This document shows, in pieces, positions 19,636 to 30,506 of a DNA stretch of 64,000 bases. The position numbers and the translations under genes were made by a program. This DNA is from Nocardia shimofusensis NBRC 100134 (GTDB lineage: Bacteria; Actinomycetota; Actinomycetes; Mycobacteriales; Mycobacteriaceae). The notes under the pieces are model-generated. The model saw only the letters and a program-made list of their open reading frames with translations. It had not been told where the DNA came from and made no database searches. The DNA lies in contig NZ_BDBT01000028.1 in NCBI RefSeq assembly GCF_001613125.1, positions 18,821 through 82,820 on the forward strand, given 5' to 3'. The stretch's first letter is position 1, and every line of letters begins with the position of its first letter.

Positions 19636-20976
19636 TCAGGCTCGGCGTGCCCGCATCCCGGAGCGCTTGAGCTCTTTCAGGGCGGCCTTCTTCTCCCGCA
19701 GCATCTGCTTTTCGTGCTGCGCCTTCTCCTCGAGCGCCACTTTGGCCTCCTGGATGGCCGAACGCAGCCCGCGTCGCTTTCCGGTCACCGGATCGGTGAT
19801 CAGCCGGTTGTGCTCACCCCAGCGTTCGGTGTGCGGCAACGTGATACCGACGAACTTGCGCTCGGAGGACGTTTCCGGTGCGTCGTCGGCGGTGCGCTTG
19901 AGGAAACGGTCCGGCAGCGCCAGCTTGTGAATGGTGCGGAATGCCAGCATGTACTGCTTGCCCAACGATCCGGTGGTGTAGGGCAAGTCGTACTTATCGC
20001 AGAGTTCGCGCACTCGCGCCGCGATCTCGGGATACCGGTTGCTCGGCAGATCCGGGAACAGGTGATGCTCGATTTGATAGCAGAGATTGCCGCTCATGAA
20101 CGCCATCGCGGGCCCGGCGTCGAAATTGGCGCTGCCCAGCATCTGGCGCAGATACCACTCGGACTGTGTTTCGCCCTCGAGCTGTTCGATGGTGAACTTC
20201 TCCGCGCCGTCGGGGAAATGCCCGCAGAAGATCACCGCGTAGGCCCACAGATTGCGTACCAGGTTCGCGGTGGCGTTCGCCTTCAGCGTCGACTTCCACG
20301 CCGGCCCGGTGAGCGCCGGGTAGATCACGAAATCCTTGACGACCTGGCGGGTGATCTTGCGGGCGAATTCCCGGTTCGGTCCCGAGCGCAGCTGCCGGGG
20401 CGGGGTGTTCGTGAGCTGCTTCTCGATGTCCCAGTCGTGCAGGGCGATGCCCCACTCGAAGGTGGCTGCCAGGATCAGGTTGGCCACCGGCTGCACCAGG
20501 TGGATCGGCCGCCACGGCTCGTCCCTGGTCATACGCAGGATGCCGAAGCCGAGGTCCTCGTCCTTGCCCAGCACGTTGGTGTAGGTGTGGTGGGAGTAGT
20601 TGTGCGCGCGCCGCCACTGCGCCGAGGGGCCGGTCATGTCCCACTCCCAGGTGCCGGAGTGGATCTCGGGATCGTTCATCCAGTCCCATTGGCCGTGACT
20701 GATGTTGTGGCCCAGCTCCATGTTCTCGATGATCTTGGCGACCGAGAGCATCGCTGTGCCCGCGAGCCAGGCCCACCGGTTGCGGCTGCCGAACAGCACG
20801 GCCCTGGCCGCGACCTCGAGCCCGCGCTGGGCGGCGATGGTGCGGCGGATGTACTTCGCGTCACGTTCACCGCGTGACTGCTCCACCGAACGACGGATGG
20901 TGTCGAGTTCGTGGCCGAGTGCCTCGATGTCGGTGTTCGTGAGGTGGGAAAATGCCTGGATATCGGTGATGGCCAC
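19636..20976 (-). CDS. Membrane fatty-acid (acyl-CoA) desaturase, second copy
   Basis: A 446-residue paralogue of the preceding desaturase, with GHNISHGQWDW, HNYSHHTYTNV and YQIEHHLFPDLP boxes. It has a longer lysine/glutamate-rich C-terminal tail, likely a coiled coil. It lies 49 bases downstream of the reductase gene on the same strand and has no copy of the shared palindrome, so it is probably co-transcribed with the reductase. Tandem copies suggest different chain-length preference or a recent duplication. Confidence 0.92.
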   Translation of the reverse strand: MAITDIQAFSHLTNTDIEALGHELDTIRRSVEQSRGERDAKYIRRTIAAQRGLEVAARAVLFGSRNRWAWLAGTAMLSVAKIIENMELGHNISHGQWDWMNDPEIHSGTWEWDMTGPSAQWRRAHNYSHHTYTNVLGKDEDLGFGILRMTRDEPWRPIHLVQPVANLILAATFEWGIALHDWDIEKQLTNTPPRQLRSGPNREFARKITRQVVKDFVIYPALTGPAWKSTLKANATANLVRNLWAYAVIFCGHFPDGAEKFTIEQLEGETQSEWYLRQMLGSANFDAGPAMAFMSGNLCYQIEHHLFPDLPSNRYPEIAARVRELCDKYDLPYTTGSLGKQYMLAFRTIHKLALPDRFLKRTADDAPETSSERKFVGITLPHTERWGEHNRLITDPVTGKRRGLRSAIQEAKVALEEKAQHEKQMLREKKAALKELKRSGMRARRA

Positions 20977-21025
20977 CGCCAGTCCCTTCTGTGGCTGGAC
21001 GTTGTTGTCGAGGGTACGCGGAGGC

Positions 21026-22162
21026 TCAGATATCGAGCGTGCAGTCGCCCGCTGCCGCGGAGATGCAGGTCTGCACCTTGTCGCCGGCCCGGCGCTCGTC
21101 GCCGTTGCGCAAGTCGCGAGCGTGGCCCTCGGCCACTGTCACCACACAGGTCTGGCAGATGCCCATCCGGCAACCGAACGGCATCTGCACACCGGCCGAC
21201 TCGCCCGCTTCGAGCAGGCTGGTCGCGCCGTCGGCTTCGACGCTGCGCCCGGACTTGCCGAAGGTGACCGTGCCGCCCTCGCCGACCTTCGACCGCTCGA
21301 TCTCGAAACGCTCCACGTGCAGCTTCGCCGCCAGACCCGCGGCCTGCCAGTGCTTCTCGATCTCGTCGAGCATCGCCGCGGGACCGCACGCCCAGGTCTC
21401 GCGTTCGCGCCAGTCCGGGAACTCGGCGTCGAGATCGGCCAGGGCGAACTTGCCCTGCTCCCCGGTCAGCCGCAGGTGCGAGGCGAAGCCGGGATGCTTG
21501 TCGTGCAGCGCGCGCAGCTCGGCGCCGAACATCACGTCCTGCTCCGAGCGCGCGGAGTGCAGGTGCGCCACGTCGGCGATGCCGTCGCGGCGGTCCATCG
21601 CCCGCAGCATCGACATCACCGGTGTGATGCCGCTGCCCGCGGTCAGGAACAGCACCTTCGGCGGTGGCGGGGAGGGCATGACGAAACCGCCCTGCGGGGC
21701 CTGCAGCCGCACGATGGTGCCCGGCGTCACGCCGCCGACGAGGTGGCTGGACAGGAAGCCCTCCGGCATCGCCTTGACCGCGATGGAGATGACCTTCTTG
21801 CCGCCGTGCTCGGGCGAGCTCCAGTTCGGCGGGCAGGTCAGCGAGTAGGAACGCCAGTGCCAGCGACCGTCCACCAGCAGGCCGATGCCGATGTACTGGC
21901 CCGGCTGGTAGGTGAAATCGAAGCCCCAGCCCGGCCGGATGACGAGGGTGGCCGAATCCGCGGTCTCCTCGCGCACATCGACGACGCGCCCGCGCAGTTC
22001 GCGCGCCGACCACAGCGGATTGGCCAGGTGCAGGTAGTCGTCGGGCAGTAGGGGCGTGGTCACCCGGGCGACGGCGCCGCGCAGCACATTGAGCCGGCCT
22101 CCGCGCTCGGCGACATTCGCCGCGGGCGCCTCCAACCAGTCACGGACATTCTTCAGGACCAT
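21026..22162 (-). CDS. Ferredoxin-type NAD(P)H reductase for desaturases
   Basis: Flavin and 2Fe-2S oxidoreductase with an FAD domain (QYIGIGLLVDGRWHWRSYSL), an NAD domain (LFLTAGSGITPVMSMLRAM) and a C-terminal plant-type ferredoxin domain with cysteines in PFGCRMGICQTC and a final QTC. It corresponds to Rv3230c, the known electron donor of DesA3. ATG 22162 (MVLKNVRDW) gives the family length of about 378. A GTG at 22276 would add 38 unconserved residues. No strong ribosome site is seen for either. Confidence 0.9.
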   Translation of the reverse strand: MVLKNVRDWLEAPAANVAERGGRLNVLRGAVARVTTPLLPDDYLHLANPLWSARELRGRVVDVREETADSATLVIRPGWGFDFTYQPGQYIGIGLLVDGRWHWRSYSLTCPPNWSSPEHGGKKVISIAVKAMPEGFLSSHLVGGVTPGTIVRLQAPQGGFVMPSPPPPKVLFLTAGSGITPVMSMLRAMDRRDGIADVAHLHSARSEQDVMFGAELRALHDKHPGFASHLRLTGEQGKFALADLDAEFPDWRERETWACGPAAMLDEIEKHWQAAGLAAKLHVERFEIERSKVGEGGTVTFGKSGRSVEADGATSLLEAGESAGVQMPFGCRMGICQTCVVTVAEGHARDLRNGDERRAGDKVQTCISAAAGDCTLDI

Positions 22163-22308
22163 CGGTGCTGTTTCGTCTTTCTGTTCGTTCGCCGCGGTGT
22201 CGTTCGTCGCTGATGCCGGATCCGCCGCAGTGGCGAATTCGACCGGCTCGCGGTCACATAGGTCTGCGCGAGTCACACCGCCCGGTGGGCGGGCCCGCTC
22301 ACTGTCAG

Positions 22309-22327
22309 GTTACGGCATCGTAGGTTG
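22309..22327. promoter_or_regulatory. Operator-like palindrome before the reductase
   Basis: GTTACG-N4-CGTAGGTTG matches the site at 19545-19563 at every position outside the spacer. The core is TACG-N4-CGTA at 22311-22322. The rest of 22163-22449 holds no gene. Confidence 0.55.
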
Positions 22328-22449
22328 ATCCGTGGAAGTGCTGTTCGGACTCCCAGCGTGAGCCTTCGGTAACCGTTGCGGGTAACGCTGTTCGCGGGCA
22401 CCTTCCTCGGGACCGCCTTTCCGGGGAACACCGTGCACGGCCGGGTGCG

Positions 22450-23067
22450 TCAGAGCAGCTCCACGAGGAAGGCGAGTTCCTGGTTGGCGTACCAGGCCAG
22501 CTGGTGGTCCTCGGCGTCGCCGAGCACGAATTCGGCGTCCTCGTCACCGAGATCGGCGGCGTCGATCACGTCCACCGCCTTGGCCACCTCCGGCTCGGCC
22601 TCGGCCAGATCGACGTGCACCGAAGCGATCCGGTCGTAGGGGATCGGCCCGGACAGCTTGACCACCGCGTCGTCGAGGTCGGGCCGCAGCTTCGCCCCGG
22701 ACACGTCGGCCGCGATCACCGCCCGCCGGTACACCGGGCCGCCGTGCGCACCCGAGCCGGGCGCCGGGGCCGCGTCGGCGTCGCCGGGGGGCTCGAGGGC
22801 TTCCTCCACCGAGTCGGTGAGGTCCTCGCGCTCGGCGGCGATCAGGCGCAGTGCGGCGCGCGCGGCCTCCGCCATGGCCACCTCGGCCAGTTCCTCGTCG
22901 TCACCGGAGGCGTAGGCCTCGCGCAGCGCGGGGGTCACCGCGAACGCGGTGCCGCCGGGCGGAAAGATCTCGCGCTCGGCGAGCAGCCGGCGCAGCATCG
23001 GCACCGTCACGGGCACATAGACCCGCAGCGTGGTCGTCTCGGGTGAACTCGTCTCAGGCGCAGGCAC
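22450..23067 (-). CDS. DUF6912-type conserved protein
   Basis: A 205-residue cytoplasmic protein of unknown function. It starts VPAPETSSPETTTLRVYVPVT, has an acidic, alanine-rich middle, and ends in an acidic segment with DHQLAWYANQELAFL. I chose GTG 23067 because GGAGGAG lies 7 bases upstream and it overlaps the acyltransferase stop by 14 bases. It resembles Rv3231c by position and ending. The overlap suggests coupled translation with the acyltransferase. Confidence 0.75.
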   Translation of the reverse strand: MPAPETSSPETTTLRVYVPVTVPMLRRLLAEREIFPPGGTAFAVTPALREAYASGDDEELAEVAMAEAARAALRLIAAEREDLTDSVEEALEPPGDADAAPAPGSGAHGGPVYRRAVIAADVSGAKLRPDLDDAVVKLSGPIPYDRIASVHVDLAEAEPEVAKAVDVIDAADLGDEDAEFVLGDAEDHQLAWYANQELAFLVELL

Positions 23068-24487
23068 CGAGCATCTCCTCCAAGGATTCGTGCACCGCGG
23101 CCGCCAGGACGCCGATGTCGGCCATCGCCTCGCGATCGCCGTTGAGCCCGTAGAAGACACGACCGTCGTAGGACGTGATCCCGATGCTCGAGGCCTGATT
23201 GCGCAGCAGCGGCGACACCGCGTACATCTCCAGCATCCGCGCGCCGCCGACATACATCGGCCGCTGCGGACCCGGTGCGTTGGTGATCACCAGATTGAAT
23301 GTGTGTTCAGCGAACGTACTCGCCGCCCGCACGCTGACCGCGTGCAGGCTCGCCGGGGCGAAGCCCGACAGATGCACCAGCGTGCGCGCCCGCACACCGC
23401 GCCGGAACTTGGTGTTGGCCTCGTTGGCGTGCGCGATGTGCGACAACCGGATCACCGGGTTCGGTTCTCCCACCGGCAGGTCCAACAGGAAAGAGGACAC
23501 CTCACTGGCCGGGGCAGGCCGCTCGGCGCCGTCGTCCTCGATATAGACCGACATCGGCACCACCGCCCGCAGCGTGGTCGACTCGACCAGCCCTTCGCCG
23601 CGGGAGAGCAACCAGTTGCGCAACGCCCCGGTGACCACCGCCAGGATGACGTCGTTGAGCGAGCAGTCGAAATGCTTGCGGATTCTGCGGTGGACGGCCA
23701 GATCGGTGTTGGCCACCGCGAAGCGCCGATGCCGTGAGGTGGGCGCGTTGAGCGGGCTGTCCGGAGCGCCGACCGCGACCGCGCGCACCGCCGAGACCAC
23801 CGAGTCCAGCGCGCGGCTCGCGGCCCCGACCATCGCGAACGCCTCGGAGCTGCGCTCGCGTGCCACCGTGACCGCTTCCCTCGGCCGGGCGGCCAGCCGG
23901 GAGAGCGCACCGACCAGCAGCTCGACCTCGGTGGGTTCGCGCAGCGGCTCCCAGGGGACGTCGGCCACCTCGCGTGGCGACGGGCTGGTGTCGAGGATGA
24001 CGTGGCCGATCTCGAGTGCTTCCTCACCGTCGACCAGAGACGCGTGCGTCTTGGTGAAGATCGCGCTGCGCCCGCCCGCCAGCCCCTCGATCAGATACAT
24101 CTCCCACAGCGGCCTGCTCTGGTCCAACGGCCGGGAAGCCAGCCGCGCGACCAGCTCGTGCAGCTGTTCCTCGCTGCCCGGACTGGGCAGCGCGGAGCGT
24201 CGGACGTGATAGGTGATGTCGAACTTGCTGTCCTCCACCCACACCGGCTTGCCGAGCGACAACGGGATCTCGCGGACCTTCCAGCGGTAGCGCGGCACCA
24301 GCGCCAACCGGCTCTCCACCAGATCGACCAGGCTGTCGTAGTCCACCCCCGGCGAGCCGTCGCCGGGATCGTCGCCGTCACCGCGATCGGGACCGGTGAC
24401 GATCATGAGGGAGCCGACGTGGATCGGATTGCTGCTCGACTCCAGCCGGTAGAACGCCGCGTCCTGTGGCGTCAATCTGGTGATCAC
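23054..24487 (-). CDS. Wax ester synthase/diacylglycerol acyltransferase-like protein with altered active site
   Basis: A 477-residue WS/DGAT-family protein starting VITRLTPQDAAFYRLES and containing PLWEMYLIEGL and the C-terminal NLVITNAPGPQRPMY motif. The catalytic HHxxxDG box reads HASLVDG (residues 148-154): the second histidine, the general base in studied enzymes, is alanine. It may be inactive as an acyltransferase, or may use another base. GTG 24487 has AAAGGAG upstream. It sits next to desaturases, as the Tgs3 locus does in M. tuberculosis. Confidence 0.88.
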   Translation of the reverse strand: MITRLTPQDAAFYRLESSSNPIHVGSLMIVTGPDRGDGDDPGDGSPGVDYDSLVDLVESRLALVPRYRWKVREIPLSLGKPVWVEDSKFDITYHVRRSALPSPGSEEQLHELVARLASRPLDQSRPLWEMYLIEGLAGGRSAIFTKTHASLVDGEEALEIGHVILDTSPSPREVADVPWEPLREPTEVELLVGALSRLAARPREAVTVARERSSEAFAMVGAASRALDSVVSAVRAVAVGAPDSPLNAPTSRHRRFAVANTDLAVHRRIRKHFDCSLNDVILAVVTGALRNWLLSRGEGLVESTTLRAVVPMSVYIEDDGAERPAPASEVSSFLLDLPVGEPNPVIRLSHIAHANEANTKFRRGVRARTLVHLSGFAPASLHAVSVRAASTFAEHTFNLVITNAPGPQRPMYVGGARMLEMYAVSPLLRNQASSIGITSYDGRVFYGLNGDREAMADIGVLAAAVHESLEEMLGACA

Positions 24488-24647
24488 GCTGCCAGTCGCT
24501 CCTTTCGATGCTGGTGACGCCCGACCCGCTCGCCACCGCGTCACCCTTCGGCACGACCACCGGCTCCGAGCGAGCGGCGGCGGCGTTACGGTGGCACGAT
24601 GCTTCGATTCGATCACAGTGGACGCCCGCCTGCATAGCACTGCGTCG

Positions 24648-24699
24648 AGGTAGTGCATCGCACTGTGCCCAGGTAGTGCATCGCACTGTGCCCAGGTAG
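24648..24699 (+). repeat. Two and a quarter 23-bp tandem repeats upstream of secA1
   Basis: The 23-base unit at 24648-24670 is repeated exactly at 24671-24693, with its first six bases (AGGTAG) again at 24694-24699. Each unit contains the inverted repeat AGTGC-ATC-GCACT. This could be a tandem operator or replication slippage in the 308-base gap 24488-24795, which otherwise shows no gene. Confidence 0.85.
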
Positions 24700-24795
24700 C
24701 GCGACTACCATGAATTCGTGCCGCGGATTCCGCCGAACTCGGCGGAGCCTGTGGGGGGACCGAACCGACACCCGACCAGAGGACTGAAAAGACCC

Positions 24796-27594
<2,799 letters not shown>

Positions 27595-27603
27595 ATCGGG
27601 CCG

Positions 27604-27635
27604 GGCAGGTGCCGGAGGTCGCCTCCGCACCTGCC
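27604..27635. terminator. Strong hairpin terminator between secA1 and the LuxR gene
   Basis: GGCAGGTGC pairs with GCACCTGCC, continued by GGAGG/CCTCC with a TCG loop. It sits 10 bases past the secA1 stop and between convergent genes. Confidence 0.7.
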
Positions 27636-27655
27636 GCCCTCGGCGATATCGCCGT

Positions 27656-28816
27656 TCAGGCGCCCATCGGCCGATCGCTCGCCTGGGGGTCGGTGAACCA
27701 CCCGCCGGGCGAGAGGTCGGTACCCATGCGCGGCACGTACTGGTCGAAGTAGACGCGGGAGATGAGTTCGCGGCGGGACCGTACGCCCGCCTTGTCGAAG
27801 ACCGATTTCAGGTGGTCCTGCACGGTGTAGGTCGACAGGTGCAGAGTGGCCGCGATCTCCTTGGTGTCGATGCCCTGCAGCACCAGCTGCACGACGTCGC
27901 GTTCACGTGGCGAGAGTCCGTAGGCGGCCACCACGATCGAGACGATCTCCGGCGGCCGCGCTTCCTCGATGGTGATGACCACCTCGCCCTGTCGGCCGTC
28001 GCGGGAGATCAGTGGCCCGGCGTGCAATACCAGCCACATCCCGCTCACCGTGCGCAGCCGGCAGCGGGGCGGGACCGGCGTCTCGCCGCGCCCGTAGCGC
28101 CTGGCCGCGCCGACCAGCGCCGAGACCGCCGCCAGCGGGTCGCACCCCGCGGCGCCGTAGTTCAGATCGTCGAGCCGTTGTTCGGCGCCCAGGCTCATCT
28201 GCGCGATCTGGTCGTCGGCGCCGACGATCACCACCGCGGGCCCGGTGACCGCGGTCGGCGGCAACCCTTCGGCCAGCCGGGAGAGCAGCCCGGTACGCAC
28301 CCCGTGGGCGAACGGCGCGGCCAGTGATGCCAGGAATTGCACCTCCGCCGCGTCGAACGGCCTGTCGTCCGAGCCTCGGAACAACGCCATCGCGCCCCAC
28401 ACCTGGTGGCCGTCGCGGAACACCAGCCGCGCCTCGTCCGCGAAGTCGAAGTGCGGTTTCATGAACATCGCCATCCGGCCCGATTCCTCGACCGACCCGC
28501 CGGTCATCAGGTGCACCGCCGCGGCGGGCACCTCCGCGTGTGCCAGCTCGGTGAACGCCGTCGGCTCCACGGTCCCGTACTCGATGAGCCCGAATTCGTG
28601 ATCGTGACTGTTGCGATCCCGCAGGTGGCCGTACTTGCGCGCGCTGGTGAGCATGTGTGTCGCCGGATCGTGCGTACCCACGCACGCCCCGACCCACGGC
28701 ACCGCCCGCGCCACCGAGTCCACGGCCTCCTGCAGGAAGGTTTCCAGGTCGAGGCCCGCGCGCGCGACCACGTCCACATCCTGTCGCACCCGTGCTGCTG
28801 TCAGTCCTCGAGCCAT
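27656..28816 (-). CDS. LuxR-family regulator with GAF-like sensor domain
   Basis: A 386-residue transcription factor. The N-terminal half looks like a GAF/PAS sensory domain (residues ~20-190). The C-terminal HTH runs from about residue 310: LSPRERDVVQLVLQGIDTKE, then IAATLHLSTYTVQDHLKSVFDKAGV. A short tail follows. It is transcribed away from the flavin oxidoreductase gene, and two identical-type palindromes lie between them, one of them 37 bases before its own start. The ligand is unknown. Confidence 0.88.
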   Translation of the reverse strand: MARGLTAARVRQDVDVVARAGLDLETFLQEAVDSVARAVPWVGACVGTHDPATHMLTSARKYGHLRDRNSHDHEFGLIEYGTVEPTAFTELAHAEVPAAAVHLMTGGSVEESGRMAMFMKPHFDFADEARLVFRDGHQVWGAMALFRGSDDRPFDAAEVQFLASLAAPFAHGVRTGLLSRLAEGLPPTAVTGPAVVIVGADDQIAQMSLGAEQRLDDLNYGAAGCDPLAAVSALVGAARRYGRGETPVPPRCRLRTVSGMWLVLHAGPLISRDGRQGEVVITIEEARPPEIVSIVVAAYGLSPRERDVVQLVLQGIDTKEIAATLHLSTYTVQDHLKSVFDKAGVRSRRELISRVYFDQYVPRMGTDLSPGGWFTDPQASDRPMGA

Positions 28817-28852
28817 GGAGGCATTGTGCGCGCCGCGGTGGCCGCGGCGCCA

Positions 28853-28868
28853 TCCCAGAACTCTGGGT
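28853..28868. promoter_or_regulatory. Palindrome 1, likely LuxR-family operator
   Basis: TCCCAGA-AC-TCTGGGT: a 6-bp perfect inverted repeat (CCCAGA/TCTGGG, 28854-28867), 37 bases upstream of the regulator start. GTTTCC-A-GGAAAC follows directly at 28867-28879. Confidence 0.6.
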
Positions 28869-28987
28869 TTCCAGGAAACAGGGCCATGGCCGGCTGATCA
28901 CCGTCTTCGCCCTGGGCATGATGGTCGGCTCGCCGTTGATGGCGCTGAGCTCCTGTGAGCGCACCGAGGATCTCCTCGGCGGCCGTC

Positions 28988-29003
28988 TCCCAGATTTCTG
29001 GGG
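28988..29003. promoter_or_regulatory. Palindrome 2, likely LuxR-family operator
   Basis: TCCCAGA-TT-TCTGGGG repeats the first palindrome with only the spacer and an edge base changed. It is 135 bases from copy 1 and about 85 bases before the oxidoreductase ATG. Confidence 0.6.
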
Positions 29004-29087
29004 ACGGCCACCCCCAGCATCGCGGGTCGGAAAGTACCCCGCGACGCGGGATGTCGGCGAGCGGCGAATCGGCCGAATCTTGTCGGC

Positions 29088-30449
29088 ATGACTATCGCTC
29101 TCGCTCTCGAATCGGTGCGCACACAGTGCGAACTGCATCTGCCCGGCGACCCTGGCTACGACGCCGCCCGCGCGTGCTGGAATACCGCGGTCGACCAGCG
29201 TCCCGCCGCGGTCGCCGTCCCGACCGGTGTGGAACAGGTGGCGGCGGTGGTGCGTGCCGCCACCGCCGCCGGCCTGCGGATCGCGCCACAGAGCACCGGT
29301 CACGGCGCGGGCCCGCTCGCCGACGTGGCCCTCGACGACGTGGTGCTGCTGCGGCTGTCACAGTTCACCGGCGTCACGGTCGACCCGAGCGCGCGCACAG
29401 CCCGCGTGCTCGGCGGCACCCTGTGGCAGGACGTGCTGGCCGCCACCGCGCCGCACGGCCTGACCGCCCTGCACGGCAGCGCCCCCGACGTCGCCGTCGC
29501 CGGCTACATCCTGTCCGGCGGCCTGTCCTTCTACGGCCGCGTCCACGGCTTGGCCGTGAACTCGGTGCGCTCCTTCGACGTGGTCCTGCACGACGGCACC
29601 GTTGCCCACGCCTCCGCCACCGAGAACCCCGAGCTGTTCTGGGCGCTGCGCGGCGGCGGCGGCAACCTGGGCGTCGTCGTCGCCATCGACATCGAATTGC
29701 TGCCTTACGAGGACGTTTTCGCGGGCATGCTGCTGTGGGATCGGTCGCGGGCGGCCGAGGTCGTCCCGGCGTGGGTCGAGTGGACCGAGACCGTCCCCGA
29801 GTCGGCCACCACCTCGCTGCGCGTGATGAGCTTCCCGCCGCTGCCGGAACTTCCGCCGTTTCTGTCCGGCCGCGACATCGTCGTCATCGACGGCGCCATT
29901 CTCGAATCCGACCACGTCGCAGCCGATCTGCTCGCTCCCCTGCGCGCCCTGAGCCCCGAGATCGACACCTTCGGCCGCATCCCCGCTCAGGGCCTGGTCG
30001 AGGTCCACATGGACCCGCCCGCCCCCACCCCCGCGGTCGGCGACCACAGCGTCCTCGGCCCACTCGACGCCGAAGCCGTCGCGGCCTTCCTCGCCCGCGT
30101 CGGCGACGGCACAGCGCACGGCCTGATGTTCGCCGAACTTCGCCACCTGGGCGGCGCCATCGCCCGCCCCGACGCGAACGGCGGTGCGCTGTCACATATC
30201 CCGGGTGAGTACGCCCTGCTCTGCGTCGCGGTGGCACCCACACCGCAGGCCGCGGTGGCGGGCAAGGCGGCGGGCTTCGCGGTGGTGCGGGCGATGGCGC
30301 CGTGGTCGTTGCCCCATCTGGTCGCGACCTTCGCCGAGAACCGTGTCGACAGCGGGAGGCTGTTCGACGGGGAGGACTGGACCCGCCTGAGTCAGCTGCG
30401 CGATGCCGTCGCGCCGGGCTCGGTGTTCGTGGCGAATCACGCCCTGTAG
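29088..30449 (+). CDS. FAD-linked oxidoreductase (VAO/PCMH type)
   Basis: A 453-residue flavoprotein. The N-terminal FAD-binding PCMH fold is visible as PAAVAVPTGVEQVAAVVRAA, IAPQSTGHGAGPL (candidate histidine for covalent flavin) and GYILSGGLSFYGRVHGLA, followed by FWALRGGGGNLGVVV. A substrate domain follows, with a weak berberine-bridge-like end. The substrate is unknown. It is divergent from the LuxR regulator and probably its target. Confidence 0.85.
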   Translation: MTIALALESVRTQCELHLPGDPGYDAARACWNTAVDQRPAAVAVPTGVEQVAAVVRAATAAGLRIAPQSTGHGAGPLADVALDDVVLLRLSQFTGVTVDPSARTARVLGGTLWQDVLAATAPHGLTALHGSAPDVAVAGYILSGGLSFYGRVHGLAVNSVRSFDVVLHDGTVAHASATENPELFWALRGGGGNLGVVVAIDIELLPYEDVFAGMLLWDRSRAAEVVPAWVEWTETVPESATTSLRVMSFPPLPELPPFLSGRDIVVIDGAILESDHVAADLLAPLRALSPEIDTFGRIPAQGLVEVHMDPPAPTPAVGDHSVLGPLDAEAVAAFLARVGDGTAHGLMFAELRHLGGAIARPDANGGALSHIPGEYALLCVAVAPTPQAAVAGKAAGFAVVRAMAPWSLPHLVATFAENRVDSGRLFDGEDWTRLSQLRDAVAPGSVFVANHAL

Positions 30450-30464
30450 GACAGCGCGAGGGGT

Positions 30465-30499
30465 CTGGAGGCGCCGGCGGCTTTCGTCGGCGCCTCCAG
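30465..30499. terminator. Hairpin between convergent oxidoreductase and kinase genes
   Basis: An 11-bp perfect stem (CTGGAGGCGCC / GGCGCCTCCAG) with a 13-base loop, placed 15 bases after one stop and 7 bases from the other. Confidence 0.7.
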
Positions 30500-30506
30500 C
30501 GCGTTC

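Noticed and set aside
24648..24699. CRISPR-like repeat
   Set aside because: The copies are directly adjacent without spacers, only two full units exist, and there is no cas gene.
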